Shown here one piece after another: positions 44,685-53,832 of a stretch of 64,000 nucleotides of DNA; within the stretch, counting starts at the first letter, position 1; each line of letters opens with the position of its first letter. Made by a program: the position numbers and the translations under genes. Source of the DNA: Palsa-504 sp963739615 (lineage in GTDB: Bacteria > Actinomycetota > Actinomycetes > Streptosporangiales > Streptosporangiaceae); assembly GCA_963739615.1 (NCBI GenBank), contig CAVUBD010000032.1:1-64000 (forward strand). Reading direction: 5' to 3'. The notes beneath the pieces were generated by a model. The model saw only the letters and a list, made by a program, of their open reading frames with translations. It had not been told where the DNA came from and did no database searches.

Positions 44685-46220
44685 GTGTGCTCCGGGTGCC
44701 TGGTCAGCGACCCGGTTAACCACGAGACATGCACCGGCTGCGGGCGAGTGAGGCAGGTAACGGCCCGCACCGCTGACGGGCCGTGGTGCCACCGGTGCCG
44801 GCCCGGCCGCACGGCAGTCTGCGGGATCTGCGGGCAGATGCGGGCCTGTGCCATCTCCCAGGTCACCGGCCAGCCATGGTGCGCGTCGTGCAGAAGGCGG
44901 TGGGCGCGCTGCGCGGGATGTAACGCCATCGCGCCGGTCTACGCAGGAACCCGGGCCAGGCCACTGTGCGCACGCTGCGTCAACCCCGACCCCGCCTTCT
45001 GGAAACGGTGCCCGGCCTGCGAGCAGACCTGGCAGCTCGGCACCCGGCCCTGCCAGCGATGCACCCTCAGCCGCAAGATCACCGACCGGCTCAGCGGCGG
45101 GACCGGCCTCATCAGCGACAGCCTGGCACCGCTGCATCACGCCCTGACCATCGTCGAACGGCCCTCCACTGTCCGGACCTGGCTAGACCTGCCGTCCGTC
45201 CGCACGCTCCTGACTAGTCTCAGCCAAGACCCCCGCCCGCTGACCCACGAGATCCTGGACGAGTTCCCGGCAAGCAGTACGCTCGCCCACCTGCGCAGCA
45301 TCCTCGTCGCGACCGGCGCCCTGCCCGGCCGTGATGAGCGGCTAGTCCAGCTGGAGCGGTGGACCGCCGGCGTCATCGCCGCCCGCACTGACCCCGGACA
45401 GCGGCAGATCCTGCACGGATACGCGACCTGGCACGTGCTGCGCCGGCTCCGCCAGCGGCTGGCGGCAGCCAGCACCCGGCCTCCCGGCAGCGCGGGCAGT
45501 CCCCGGCACGCCTCGCCGCAGCAGGCCGCCAACGCCCGCCGCCACGTCCTGGCGGCCATCACCGTCCTTGACCTGCTGCAGGACCGAACGCTCACCCTTG
45601 CCGCCCTCACCCAGACTGACCTGGACCGCTGGGCGAGCGACGGCCAGTTCACCTACCCCAAGGAGACCGGCCACTTCATCCGCTGGGCTGTTGCCCGCGG
45701 ACACGCCCGAAGCCTGACCTTCGACCAGGCCCGGTGGGAGGGCCCCTGCGGCCCGCATGACACGGAGAAACGCTGGGATGACGCGCGACGGCTCCTGCAC
45801 GACGCCACCCTGCCCCTGCCCGACCGGGTCGCGGGACTGCTCCTGCTCCTGTACGCGCAAAGTGCCGCCAGCATCGCCAGCCTCACCACCGCCCACATCC
45901 ACGACGACGGCACCGGCGTGACGATCGTCCTCGGCACCGCCCCCATCACCCTCCCCGACCCCCTGGCCGGACTGGTCCGCGAGCTGGCCGCCACCCGGTC
46001 CGGCCACGCCACCATCGGACGCCCCGGCACCGTCCCGTGGCTGTTCCCCGGCGGACGCCCCGGCCATCCCCTGGGCGGCAGACGCCTCGGAGACCGGCTC
46101 AAGAACATCGGCCTGCAGCCGCGCCAGGCTCGCGCCACAGCCCTGTTCACCCTCGCCTCCCAGCTCCCCGCCGCGATCCTCGCCCGCATGCTCGGAATCC
46201 ACATCCACGCCGCCGTCTAA
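44685..46220 (+). CDS. Zinc-ribbon tyrosine recombinase/integrase, truncated at both ends
   Basis: The N-terminal third is an array of CxxC pairs (CSGCLVSDPVNHETCTGCGR, CHRCRPGRTAVCGICGQ, CASCRRRWARCAGC, CPACEQTW) and the rest resembles a phage-type integrase. The end GRRLGDRLKNIGLQPRQARA and LARMLGIHIHAAV is where the catalytic Tyr region should continue. A TAA at 46218-46220 stops it, yet the same frame goes on with WQKAASGDWMTYAADLSRR to 46310, as in full-length relatives. More zinc-ribbon coding lies upstream of the GTG (from about 44592, CASCYARARALACARC) without a start. Probably inactive. Confidence 0.7.
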   Translation: MCSGCLVSDPVNHETCTGCGRVRQVTARTADGPWCHRCRPGRTAVCGICGQMRACAISQVTGQPWCASCRRRWARCAGCNAIAPVYAGTRARPLCARCVNPDPAFWKRCPACEQTWQLGTRPCQRCTLSRKITDRLSGGTGLISDSLAPLHHALTIVERPSTVRTWLDLPSVRTLLTSLSQDPRPLTHEILDEFPASSTLAHLRSILVATGALPGRDERLVQLERWTAGVIAARTDPGQRQILHGYATWHVLRRLRQRLAAASTRPPGSAGSPRHASPQQAANARRHVLAAITVLDLLQDRTLTLAALTQTDLDRWASDGQFTYPKETGHFIRWAVARGHARSLTFDQARWEGPCGPHDTEKRWDDARRLLHDATLPLPDRVAGLLLLLYAQSAASIASLTTAHIHDDGTGVTIVLGTAPITLPDPLAGLVRELAATRSGHATIGRPGTVPWLFPGGRPGHPLGGRRLGDRLKNIGLQPRQARATALFTLASQLPAAILARMLGIHIHAAV

Positions 46221-46458
46221 TGGCAGAAAGCCGCCTCCGGCGACTGGATGACCTACGCCGCAGACCTCAGCCGTCGCCCTCCGGGGAGCCTGACCGAAAC
46301 CCCGCCATGACGGTCACGATGACGCGGCGCTTGTCCCGTCTCATCCAGGCTGAAGGCAATTCCGATGATCTGAAGTATCCCGGTGCGTCGTCTCATCTAG
46401 TTGACGCACGACCTGCCACGGACGTGCGTGCATCAGGCTCCTGGCGTTCCGTTACAGA
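46221..46458. other. Readthrough end of the integrase and spacer
   Basis: 46221-46310 is the in-frame continuation of the integrase after its nonsense codon. The rest shows nothing recognisable. Confidence 0.5.
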
Positions 46459-46629
46459 GTGGCCAACGTGATCGCGCTCGGGCTGTGGTACTGGGATCTG
46501 GATCGTGGTGGTGCCGCCGCCCGGGCGCACCAGCCGTACGCGAAACCGGCGTTCATCTTCCCGGAGATGCTGCTTTACACGGCCGGTAGGACATGCCCGC
46601 TGGTGCTGGCCGCTGCTGGGTGTCGATGA
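46459..46629 (+). pseudogene. Fragment of an actinobacterial membrane protein
   Basis: The frame reads VANVIALGLWYWDLDRGGAA, then AKPAFIFPEMLLY. The WDLDRGGPxARA and FPEM motifs occur at the C-terminal side of a family of multi-pass proteins related to ion-channel-like or DUF1345 proteins. Only about 40 residues match, so this is a remnant; the family name is tentative. Confidence 0.45.
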
Positions 46630-46643
46630 GCGCGAGATGCCGC

Positions 46644-48242
46644 TTACCCGAAGGCGACGCCTTCGGTGTCTGCTGCGGGAGTGATGTCTGGGAGGCGAAG
46701 CATGCGGAATGAGTTGCCCAGACCGAGGAGGGAGGCGATGGCGGGAACGAGTAGCGCTATCTGAAGGGAGCGGTTCCGGGCGTGGGTGTTGATGGCGAGG
46801 ATCTCAGCCTCGACGGCCGGGGGCTCGCCGGCGATCTGCTGCTGAAGCTGTGTATTGCTCATGATCTCGGCATCGTGTTCGAGCCCGGCGGAGATCTGTT
46901 GTTGCTGGGCCGGGGGGATCACGGTGCTGGTCTCGGTCAAGTGGGTGAAGCTCAAGGCCAGGGCCCACAGCATGATGCCGCCGGCGATGGCGAGTCCGAA
47001 GGACAGCCCGAAGGAGCCTGCGGCGGAGTTCACCCCGGCCGCTTCACTGACGCGTTCCTCGGCGATGGGTGCGAGGGTGAAGTTGTTGAGTTGGGACACT
47101 AGCAGGCCCAGACCCGAGCCGGTGATCACCAGCGGGATCACCAGATACCATCCCGAGTCCACTCTCGGCACCAGGGGAATGATTGCCGCCATGCCGACGG
47201 TGCTGAGGGCGAATCCGGCCATGACGATGTGAGCCGGGCGCCGATTGCCGGCCTTGCGTCCGGCCAGCATGGCCATGCCGAACATGGACAGGGAAAGGGG
47301 GGCGAGGGACAGGCCGGCCTGCATGGCGTTGTACTCGAGGGTCATCTGCAGGAAGAGCGGCAGGACGATCATGGCGCCGCCCAGGGTGATCTGCTGCAGC
47401 GTCTGCTGCGAGATGCCGATGCGGAAGTTCAGGTGCTTGAACAGGTCAGGATCCAGCAGGGTGGGCTTGCCGCGCCGCTTGCGGCGGACGAGCCAGAAGG
47501 CGAGCGCGACCAGGGTCACAGCGCCGATGCCTATGATCAGGCCGACATAGTCGCCGCCCTCCTGCCAGACGAGGATGCCGAGGACGACGCCGCCCATGCC
47601 GACCACTGAGAGCACCGCGCCGACAAAGTCGATCTGGCGCGGCCCTGTGTAGGGCACGTCCTTGACGAGGCGGATCTGGGACAGCACGACGAGGATGACG
47701 ACCACCTCGAGCCCGAAGCCGACACGCCATGACAGGTAGGTCGTGAGGAACCCGCCGAGGAGCGGCCCGACGGCGGCGGCGATCGCAGCAGATGCGCCGG
47801 TGAGCGCGTAAGCCCGCTTCTGGGCTGCGCCCTTGAAGTTGCCGTGGATGAGGGACTGCATGGCCGGTAGCAGCAGGGACGCGCCGAGCCCGCCGATGAT
47901 CGCCCAGAAGATGATGACGGCAGTCAGGCTCTGCGCGACGGTCATGGCCAAGGCACCGACGGCATAGGCGAGCAGGCCGATCACGTAGGCACGCTTGCGC
48001 CCCATGAGGTCGCCCATCTTGGAGTTGATCAGGATGAAGGCCGCAGAGACGAGCGCCTCGAGGGCGATCGCGGACTGGACGCCGCTCGCCGTCGTATGCA
48101 GATCCTTGATCACCGCGGAGATCGACACGTTCATCAGCGAGGTGTCGACAACCAGGACAAACATCGCCGCGGACAGCAGGAGCGCTAGCCGCGGGCTGGC
48201 TGTGTTCTCCTCGTTCACGGCGTCGTCAGGGGCGGTGCTCAT
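46644..48242 (-). CDS. MFS transporter, DHA2 family (14-TM drug exporter)
   Basis: The complete 532-residue protein has 14 predicted membrane segments. The first carries VLVVDTSLMNVSISAVIKDL, the loop between TM2 and TM3 has KMGDLMGRKRAYVIGLLAYA, motif C-type sequence GASAAIAAAVGPLLGGFLTT is in TM5, and the late segment has AAGVNSAAGSFGLSFGLAIA. Such antiporters expel drugs or toxic metabolites using the proton gradient. No adjacent TetR or MarR regulator is present. It is intact, unlike the deleted relative at 26810-27694. Confidence 0.92.
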   Translation of the reverse strand: MSTAPDDAVNEENTASPRLALLLSAAMFVLVVDTSLMNVSISAVIKDLHTTASGVQSAIALEALVSAAFILINSKMGDLMGRKRAYVIGLLAYAVGALAMTVAQSLTAVIIFWAIIGGLGASLLLPAMQSLIHGNFKGAAQKRAYALTGASAAIAAAVGPLLGGFLTTYLSWRVGFGLEVVVILVVLSQIRLVKDVPYTGPRQIDFVGAVLSVVGMGGVVLGILVWQEGGDYVGLIIGIGAVTLVALAFWLVRRKRRGKPTLLDPDLFKHLNFRIGISQQTLQQITLGGAMIVLPLFLQMTLEYNAMQAGLSLAPLSLSMFGMAMLAGRKAGNRRPAHIVMAGFALSTVGMAAIIPLVPRVDSGWYLVIPLVITGSGLGLLVSQLNNFTLAPIAEERVSEAAGVNSAAGSFGLSFGLAIAGGIMLWALALSFTHLTETSTVIPPAQQQQISAGLEHDAEIMSNTQLQQQIAGEPPAVEAEILAINTHARNRSLQIALLVPAIASLLGLGNSFRMLRLPDITPAADTEGVAFG

Positions 48243-49412
48243 GGAGGCGGCATCCCTTCATCGGGGCGGCACAGGACTGTCAGTGCACACTAGGCCCCGC
48301 TCGGCCCCGGTGTCCCGCCGCGCCGCACGGAATACGACACTGAGGCAGCCGCCGAGGTGATCACGGCCAGCCAGGACCCCAACCGCAGGGAGCAGGCCCG
48401 CGAGTGCGTGCTTAACCACTACCCGACACCGAAACCCTCGCAGCGTTCACCGAGATCGTACGCCAACAGGAAGGCCTGGCCCTAAAACTACTGCTCTACG
48501 CGAATAAGTTGATCAGCGCAAAGCTTCACTCCCGACCCGAGCGGCGGTTATCTGACCGCCAGGAGAACCTTCACGGCGTCCAGCCGAGCCCGATCAGAGC
48601 CGACCGCCACCACGCACAGGGTCACGGAGCGTGAGCCTCCGACGAAGATCTCGGTCGGCTCGTGACAGCTATGGATCCCGCAGAGCGGTCAGAAAGGCGT
48701 AGCCAAACAGCGATGCCGGAAGTCGCCGAGCTGTGAACATATAGGGACGCCGCCAACACGTGGCGCTCGGTGCCACGGATGCCGTGGGTGGCGGGCAGGC
48801 GAGGCCAGGGAAGCAGAGGTGGATTATCTGCGCACGACCGCCGGTGCCATCGTGATGCTTCTCAGCCCACGCAGAGTCGGCAGGGCAGCGAACCCGCGAG
48901 GCCTCTAACGGAGATCGAGTCACGCTCTGCGATGGCTGACGAGCCCTCGCCCTGACTGTGGCTGTCCGGGCATTCGGACAGTTCTAATATCCCACTCCAC
49001 CATTAGGGTCCAGTCCACCGGCGACCCGGTACGCCACCGCCACCGCGTCGTGAGCGTCCGCGCCGAGTCAGTACGGCGCCTGGAGAGCCCGGACGCCTAC
49101 ACGAACGTGCCGCGCCGCACACGTGGCCGCGACGGCCGCATACGGCCATGGCCCCCAGACGGGTAACCGGGCTCGGCTGCCTGACAATTGCAGACGAGCG
49201 CACCGGGGAAACTCGCTCGGGCCAGCGGGCAGCGCCTGGCGATCTTCACGTCAGCCGCCGGGAACGGCGGCTGGGACGACACGGCAAGGATGGGAACCCG
49301 GCAGTTCGGGGTCACCATGGAGCAGACCCGCAGCGGCATCGCCGCAGGTCTGTACCGCGCTGGACTGCTCGGTCGCGCTATCAGCTTGGGAATCTGTGCC
49401 GTCTGGGCCGTT
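48243..49412. other. Long stretch of degenerate sequence
   Basis: Traces of coding are visible: AAEVITASQDPNRREQAREC near 48340 and, in another frame, ETLAAFTEIVRQQEGLALKL near 48435. Neither has a start or a family I know. A leftward motif at 48812-48832 matches one end block of repeat R1. Confidence 0.45.
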
Positions 49413-49560
49413 CCGGGTCTCCGCATACGCCGGGACCGATCCGCTCACCAGGCGCGCTATCCGCCTCAAGTCCACGGTCAAGACCGAGCAGCAGGCGCGC
49501 ATCGAGCTCGGCAGGCTGGTTCCGGCTCCTCTGATCCGGACGTGCCGGGTTTACGAGGGT
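49413..49560 (+). pseudogene. N-terminal piece of a phage-type integrase
   Basis: The frame gives GPFRVSAYAGTDPLTRRAIR, then TVKTEQQARIELGRLV. This matches the Arm-binding N-terminal domain of actinobacterial tyrosine integrases (RVYAGxDPLTGR). It is cut at the SDR remnant; another integrase piece follows at 50341. Confidence 0.6.
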
Positions 49561-49573
49561 CAGCCATCCCCCT

Positions 49574-50098
49574 TCAGGAGGCATCGTCGTGCGCGAGCGA
49601 CGAAGACAGCTCGCGGTAGGCGTCGGCCTGCTTGAGCAAGGTCTGGGCCTTGTCCTCGAAGACACCGACCGCGTCGGCACCGGCGGCCCAGCGCAGTGGC
49701 GGCTCGTCCGAGCCGACGAGCTGGATCAGCGCCGTCGCGAGCTTCGCTGGGTCGCCACTCTGCAGACCGTTCATGCCCTGCCATGCGGTCACGGTCTGCT
49801 TGGTGCGCTCGCGATAGTCGTCGATTGTGGGCTTGGCGTAGCTGGTCGACTCCGGGGTGAGCAGGTCGGTGCGGAAGAACCCGGGCTCGACGAGCATCGT
49901 GCGGATGCCGTACGGCGCGACCTCGGGGGTCAGTGATTCCATCCAGCCCTCCAGACCGAACTTCGCCGCCGCGTACGCCGACGTGAATTCTCCGCCGACG
50001 ATGCCGGCCGTCGACGAGATCGTCACCACCAGCCCCGAACGCTGCACGCGCATCACCGGAAGCACCGAGCGGGTGACATTCAGTGGTCCAAGGGCGCG
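49574..50098 (-). pseudogene. Short-chain dehydrogenase/reductase, 5'-truncated
   Basis: The retained part reads LGPLNVTRSVLPVMRVQRSG, LVVTISSTAGIVGGEFTSAY (catalytic Ser), AAAKFGLEGWMESL (Tyr-x3-Lys motif in SAYAAAKFG) and PGFFRTDLLTPE. The N-terminal cofactor fold with TGxxxGxG is missing; upstream of about 50098 the frame reads unrelated sequence. The catalytic centre is present but cofactor binding cannot occur. Confidence 0.8.
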
Positions 50099-50295
50099 AG
50101 CGCCGGACCGTCTGGTCGTAGCTGGTGGCCGCGCGTGCCGTGGTGACCTTATGTGATCGGCATGAGGCGATGGCCGCGGTGAGCCGTGGACCGGTTCGTG
50201 GACCGAGCCACTGGCGGAAGTGGGTGCTATGGGGCACCCCAGCATGTATCTGTGGTATCCGTGCAGGCAGCGCACCCGGAGCGCCAGGCTAGGCT

Positions 50296-50339
50296 ACTCA
50301 TAATCCGCCGGTCGTGGGTTCGAGCCCCACCCGCCCCAC
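50296..50339 (+). other. 3' half of a tRNA-Met(CAU) gene: attachment-site relic
   Basis: From the anticodon loop ACTCATAATC through a T-arm with GGTTCGAGCCCCAC to the acceptor end CCGCCCCAC, the sequence is tRNA-Met-like. The 5' half is absent and the bases before the anticodon loop do not pair with the anticodon-stem 3' strand. Identity restricted to anticodon loop plus 3' end is the classic attP/attR core of tRNA-targeting integrative elements, and integrase debris lies on both sides. Confidence 0.7.
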
Positions 50340-50340
50340 G

Positions 50341-50590
50341 GACGCCACCGTGGCCCAGCTGCTTGACCGGTACATGTCAACGGTCGGCTGGGACGTGTCC
50401 ACCCTGTAAAGCAACCCCGTCCGCGAGCCCCGCCGCTGGACACGTTGTACGCCCGGCTGATGCGATGCGGCAACCTCGCGTGCACCGGCAAGCCGTTCAC
50501 CGAGCACCGCAACATCCCGGACCTCAGGCCCGACCCGGCCGACCCGCGACCCGCGTGGCAGCAGTCCGCTGAGGCCATCGACCGGCTGAC
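50341..50590 (+). pseudogene. Middle piece of an actinobacterial tyrosine integrase
   Basis: Directly after the tRNA half comes DATVAQLLDRYMSTVGWDVS, stopping at TAA. A second frame gives PLDTLYARLMRCGNLACTGK, then PFTEHRNIPDLRPDPADPRP. Both are consecutive segments of AICE-type integrases, with about 20-25 residues missing between them. The catalytic domain is absent. Confidence 0.7.
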
Positions 50591-50945
50591 CAGCTCTGCC
50601 CGAGCACCATCCAGCTGGCTCGTACCCAGCTGCTGTACGGCGAATGGCTGCGGCGCCGCAAGTGCCGTATCGAGGCCCGGCAGCAGCTGCGCGCCGCGTA
50701 CGCGCACTTCGAACAGATGGGCACAGCCGGCTTCGCCGAACGGACCCGGCTCAAGCTGGTCGCCACCGGCGAAACCGCCCGCAACCGCAGCCCCGAGACC
50801 CGCAATGACCTCACGCCCCAGGAATCCCAGATCGCGACGCTGGCCTCCCGCGGCGCGACCAACTCGGAAATCGCCTCCAAGCTGTTCATCAGCCCGAGCA
50901 GCGTCGACTATCACCTCCGCAAAGTGTTCCGCAAACTCGACGTGG
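50591..50945 (+). pseudogene. C-terminal remnant of a LuxR-family (LAL-type) regulator
   Basis: The frame reads ARTQLLYGEWLRRRKCRIEA, LRAAYAHFEQMGTAGFAERT, then the HTH DLTPQESQIATLASRGATNS and KLFISPSSVDYHLRKVFRKL. This is the end of large ATP-binding LuxR regulators. It is fused without spacer to the integrase piece and ends near RKLDV. Confidence 0.75.
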
Positions 50946-51070
50946 GGTGCCCCGCCGCCACCTGGCCGGTGCCGCGCTGGCGGGCTCCTGAGCCACTGGC
51001 GGGGCTGGTCTCCAGCTCTGCCCCGCGCGGCCTGATCGAGGGAGCCGCCACGGTCGGCTCCGTTCCATCC

Positions 51071-51235
51071 TTACGAGAAGCGGATGAGCTCGATCGAGAT
51101 GAGGTAGATCCAGACGATGACGGAGAGCGTGAAGAATCTCTCGATGAGTCCGAAGATGGGCTTCAGTCGGGGACCGACGAGCCCCAGCGCACAGGCGACT
51201 GCACTAGCGAGCACCACCCAGCCCAACGTCACCAG
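51071..51235 (-). pseudogene. C-terminal remnant resembling a DUF998 membrane protein
   Basis: The end ASAVACALGLVGPRLKPIFG, then LIERFFTLSVIVWIYLISIE, looks like the last helices of DUF998 proteins. Upstream the frame runs into antisense of the esterase fragment, so the 5' part is gone. Confidence 0.55.
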
Positions 51236-51252
51236 GAGGCCCTTTGCGCTGT

Positions 51253-51794
51253 GCCATGCGCAGCCCGCAGCCCCCTGGACCGGGATCCCGGCGGCCACGG
51301 CGTTCGCGCCCCACTGCCCCCAGCCACCTTCGGGGTTCGGCGTGGCTAGCACGTCCGAGAACTGCCTCTACCTGAACGTCTTCACCCCGGCGGGCGCCAG
51401 CACCGGCGGGCGCGGCCTTCCGGTCATGGTGTGGATCCATGGCGGCGCCTTCATCGCCGGGGAGAGCAACGACTACAACCCCGCCGGGCTGGTCCGGCAC
51501 GGCGTGATCGTCATCACCATCAACTACCGCCTCGGCGCGCTCGGCTTCCTCGCCCACCCGGCGCTGGCTAGCCACCCGGGCGGGTCGTCCGGCGACTACG
51601 GGCTGATGGACCAGCAGGCCGCGCTGCGCTGGGTCCAGGCCAATATCGGCCAGTTCGGCGGCAACCCCCGCAACGTCACCCTGTCGGGTGAATCCTCCGG
51701 CGGACTCAGCGTCCTGTCGCAGCTCGTCTCCCCGGGCGCCCGCGGCCTGTTCTCCCGTGCCATCGTGGAAAGCGGCACCTACGACCCCATCTGA
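51253..51794 (+). pseudogene. Carboxylesterase type B, N-terminal part only
   Basis: The frame holds SENCLYLNVFTPAGASTGG, GLPVMVWIHGGAFIAGESND (oxyanion hole), MDQQAALRWVQANIGQFGGN and the nucleophile GESSGGLSVLSQLVSPGAR. It stops after IVESGTYDPI. A full enzyme has about 500 residues with Glu and His in the missing part. The 5' end lacks a start and abuts the DUF998 relic. Confidence 0.8.
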
Positions 51795-51818
51795 GCCGAC
51801 CAGCGATCCGCGGCACGC

Positions 51819-53459
51819 TCAGGTCGGCGGCCCGGTCTTATGGAGGGTGGCGGTGTTCTGCTCGACGTTGTCCGTCCAGCGGTAGGCGAGGTTGGCGCCG
51901 TGACGGGTGAACGTCACGGTGCCGGCGACGCACGCCGCGGTCTGCGGTTCGCTGAAGGTCAGCACCGTGGCCGTGGCCGTGGTCAAGGTAAGGGTATTGA
52001 CGCAGGTCTGATTGTTCTCATGGGCGGTCTTGGCGCCGGGAGCCAGCGAGAAGGTAATGGCGTTCTTCAGCCCGACACCGGGAACTCCGAGGGCGGCCAT
52101 CGTGGCCGTGCCGGTCCAGGTGCCCGCGAAGGCGGATGGGATCGTGGCTCCCGTCACCGGCGGCGGCGCCGTCGTCGACGCGGGTGCCGACGTCTGACTG
52201 GCCGACGCCTGACTGCTGGTGCGGGCGGCCGCGGACGTGCTCCCGGCCACGGTATTCGGATGGCCTGGCGGTCCGCTGGTCAGGAGCAGGACGCCCCCGA
52301 CGATGAGAGCGCCTGCCACGATGGCCCCGCAGACGGCCAGGATCGGCCCCCGCCGGGACCGCGCGGGCATGGTGCCGGGCTGGAAAGGCGCGGAGAGCCC
52401 GGAGGGCGGGTAGGGGCCAGCCGGCGTGGGTTCGGCGATCGGAGGTACCGGGCCGGTGCGGCTGTAGCCGGAAGGCGCGGCCGGGCCGGGGCCGGTCCGG
52501 GCGGGGGCGGTGCGGGCGGGGGCGGTGCGGGCGGGGGCGGTGCGGGCGGGGGCGGTGCGGGCGGGGGCGGTGCGGGCGGGGGCGGTGCGGGCGGGGGCAG
52601 CGGCGAATGCCGTGGCTGCGGGGCCGGCGGCGATGCGGGCTTCCGGGGGGCGCTGCGCCGATGGGTCGACCAGGCGGAGCAGGAGGTCACGAGCACTCGG
52701 CCGACGGTTCGGGTCCTTATCCAGGCACTGCTCGATCACGGGCAGCAGCGACGGCGGCACGCCGGTCACGTCCGGCTCCTGGTACAGGATGCGATGCATG
52801 ACGGCGGGCACGGTGTCGGCACCGAATGCCGCCCGGCCGGTGGCGGCGTAGACCATCGTCGCCGCCCATGCGAACACGTCGATGGCGGCGGTCGGCCGTG
52901 CGCCAGATAGCTGCTCGGGGGCGATGTAGCACGGGCTTCCGATGAGCCCGCTGGTGATGGTGGCGGCGTCGGTCAGGCGGGCGATGCCGAAGTCGACGAC
53001 CCGGGGGCCGTCGGGGCCGAGCAGCACGTTCGCCGGCTTGAAGTCGCGGTGCACCACGCCCGCGCCGTGGATCGCGGTCAGCGCGGTGGCTGTCCCCACC
53101 GCGAGGCGCTGCAGGTCACCCTGCGCCAGGGGCCCCTGGGCGTCCACGCGCTCCTGGAGCGACGGGCCGTCGATGAACTCACTGACGATGTAACGGCGGT
53201 CGCCCTCCGCCGACGCTTCGATGACGCCGGCCGTGACGAACGGCTGAACCTCGTGGACCGCGTCGAGCTCGCGGGCCAGCCGCTGCAGGGTCGTCGCATC
53301 CGCGCTCGAGCGCAGCACCTTGAGCGCGACCCGCTCCTCCCCCGCGCCGGTGCCGCGGCCGAGGTAGACGACACCCTGGCCGCCCTCGCCGAGCCGCGCG
53401 AGGAGCTCGAAACGGCCCAGCCTCAGGGGATCGCCGGGCTCCAGCGGTTTGGACGGCAC
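51819..53459 (-). CDS. Transmembrane Ser/Thr protein kinase
   Basis: 546 residues. GTG 53459 has GGAG 5 bases upstream. The Hanks kinase domain (residues 14-265) has LGEGGQGVVYLGRG, VALKVL (ATP Lys), GVVHRDFKPANVLL, VVDFGIARL and YIAPEQLSGARP. A Pro/Ala linker with seven RTAPA-type repeats follows, then one membrane helix (about residues 370-395), a Ser/Thr-rich stalk and an extracellular beta-like domain (SAFAGTWTGTATMAALGVPG) with two Cys. It lacks PASTA repeats, so its ligand is not peptidoglycan in the PknB manner. Confidence 0.93.
   Translation of the reverse strand: MPSKPLEPGDPLRLGRFELLARLGEGGQGVVYLGRGTGAGEERVALKVLRSSADATTLQRLARELDAVHEVQPFVTAGVIEASAEGDRRYIVSEFIDGPSLQERVDAQGPLAQGDLQRLAVGTATALTAIHGAGVVHRDFKPANVLLGPDGPRVVDFGIARLTDAATITSGLIGSPCYIAPEQLSGARPTAAIDVFAWAATMVYAATGRAAFGADTVPAVMHRILYQEPDVTGVPPSLLPVIEQCLDKDPNRRPSARDLLLRLVDPSAQRPPEARIAAGPAATAFAAAPARTAPARTAPARTAPARTAPARTAPARTAPARTGPGPAAPSGYSRTGPVPPIAEPTPAGPYPPSGLSAPFQPGTMPARSRRGPILAVCGAIVAGALIVGGVLLLTSGPPGHPNTVAGSTSAAARTSSQASASQTSAPASTTAPPPVTGATIPSAFAGTWTGTATMAALGVPGVGLKNAITFSLAPGAKTAHENNQTCVNTLTLTTATATVLTFSEPQTAACVAGTVTFTRHGANLAYRWTDNVEQNTATLHKTGPPT
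52495..52600 (-). repeat. 15-base tandem repeat in the kinase linker
   Basis: GTGCGGGCGGGGGCG repeats about seven times almost perfectly, encoding PARTA pentapeptides on the minus strand. Confidence 0.9.
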
Positions 53460-53618
53460 AGGTTCTCCGGGATCGCTTGGCAGCTACGCTAACGCTGCCG
53501 TAATTCTGGCCTGCCCGCAACGCGGATGCTAGATCGTTGCGTCGCCAGGTCCGGATACCGGTTCGCTGGCTGTCACCCGTTCCCCTCCTCCGCGTTCACG
53601 GCCTGGCAACGTGAGTTC

Positions 53619-53795
53619 ATGTCCTCCGATCCGCAGCACGCGCCCGTCGAGATCGAGCAGGTCCCTGGTAACGTCACCGTCCCGCCCACCTGGCCGGTGG
53701 TATCCCGGTTCGCGGTGAACGGCCGCCCGGCTACGGCGGGCGTGCTCGCGGGCAACGGCCAGGTGTTCGGCCGGGAGATCTCCTGGCGAGCCTGA
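53619..53795 (+). CDS. Possible small protein, 58 residues
   Basis: MSSDPQHAPVEIEQVPGNVT, then FAVNGRPATAGVLAGNGQVF, has a protein-like composition and no stop for 58 codons. There is no ribosome-binding site and no known family. It lies just before the leaderless promoter of the reductase gene. Treat as doubtful. Confidence 0.35.
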   Translation: MSSDPQHAPVEIEQVPGNVTVPPTWPVVSRFAVNGRPATAGVLAGNGQVFGREISWRA

Positions 53796-53820
53796 TCCGC
53801 GGGCGGCTGGCCGGAAAAGC

Positions 53821-53826
53821 TACGCT
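53821..53826 (+). promoter_or_regulatory. -10 box TACGCT for a leaderless start at 53833
   Basis: TACGCT ends 6 bases before GTG 53833; no ribosome-binding site is present. Confidence 0.5.
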
Positions 53827-53832
53827 GCGAGT

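Noticed and set aside
48669..49560. Several 60-170-codon frames around 49 kb as genes
   Set aside because: Only the integrase N-terminal segment shows family resemblance; the other frames are shadows or lack starts.
52495..52600. CRISPR array candidate
   Set aside because: 15-base units are directly adjacent with no spacers and lie in frame in the kinase gene.
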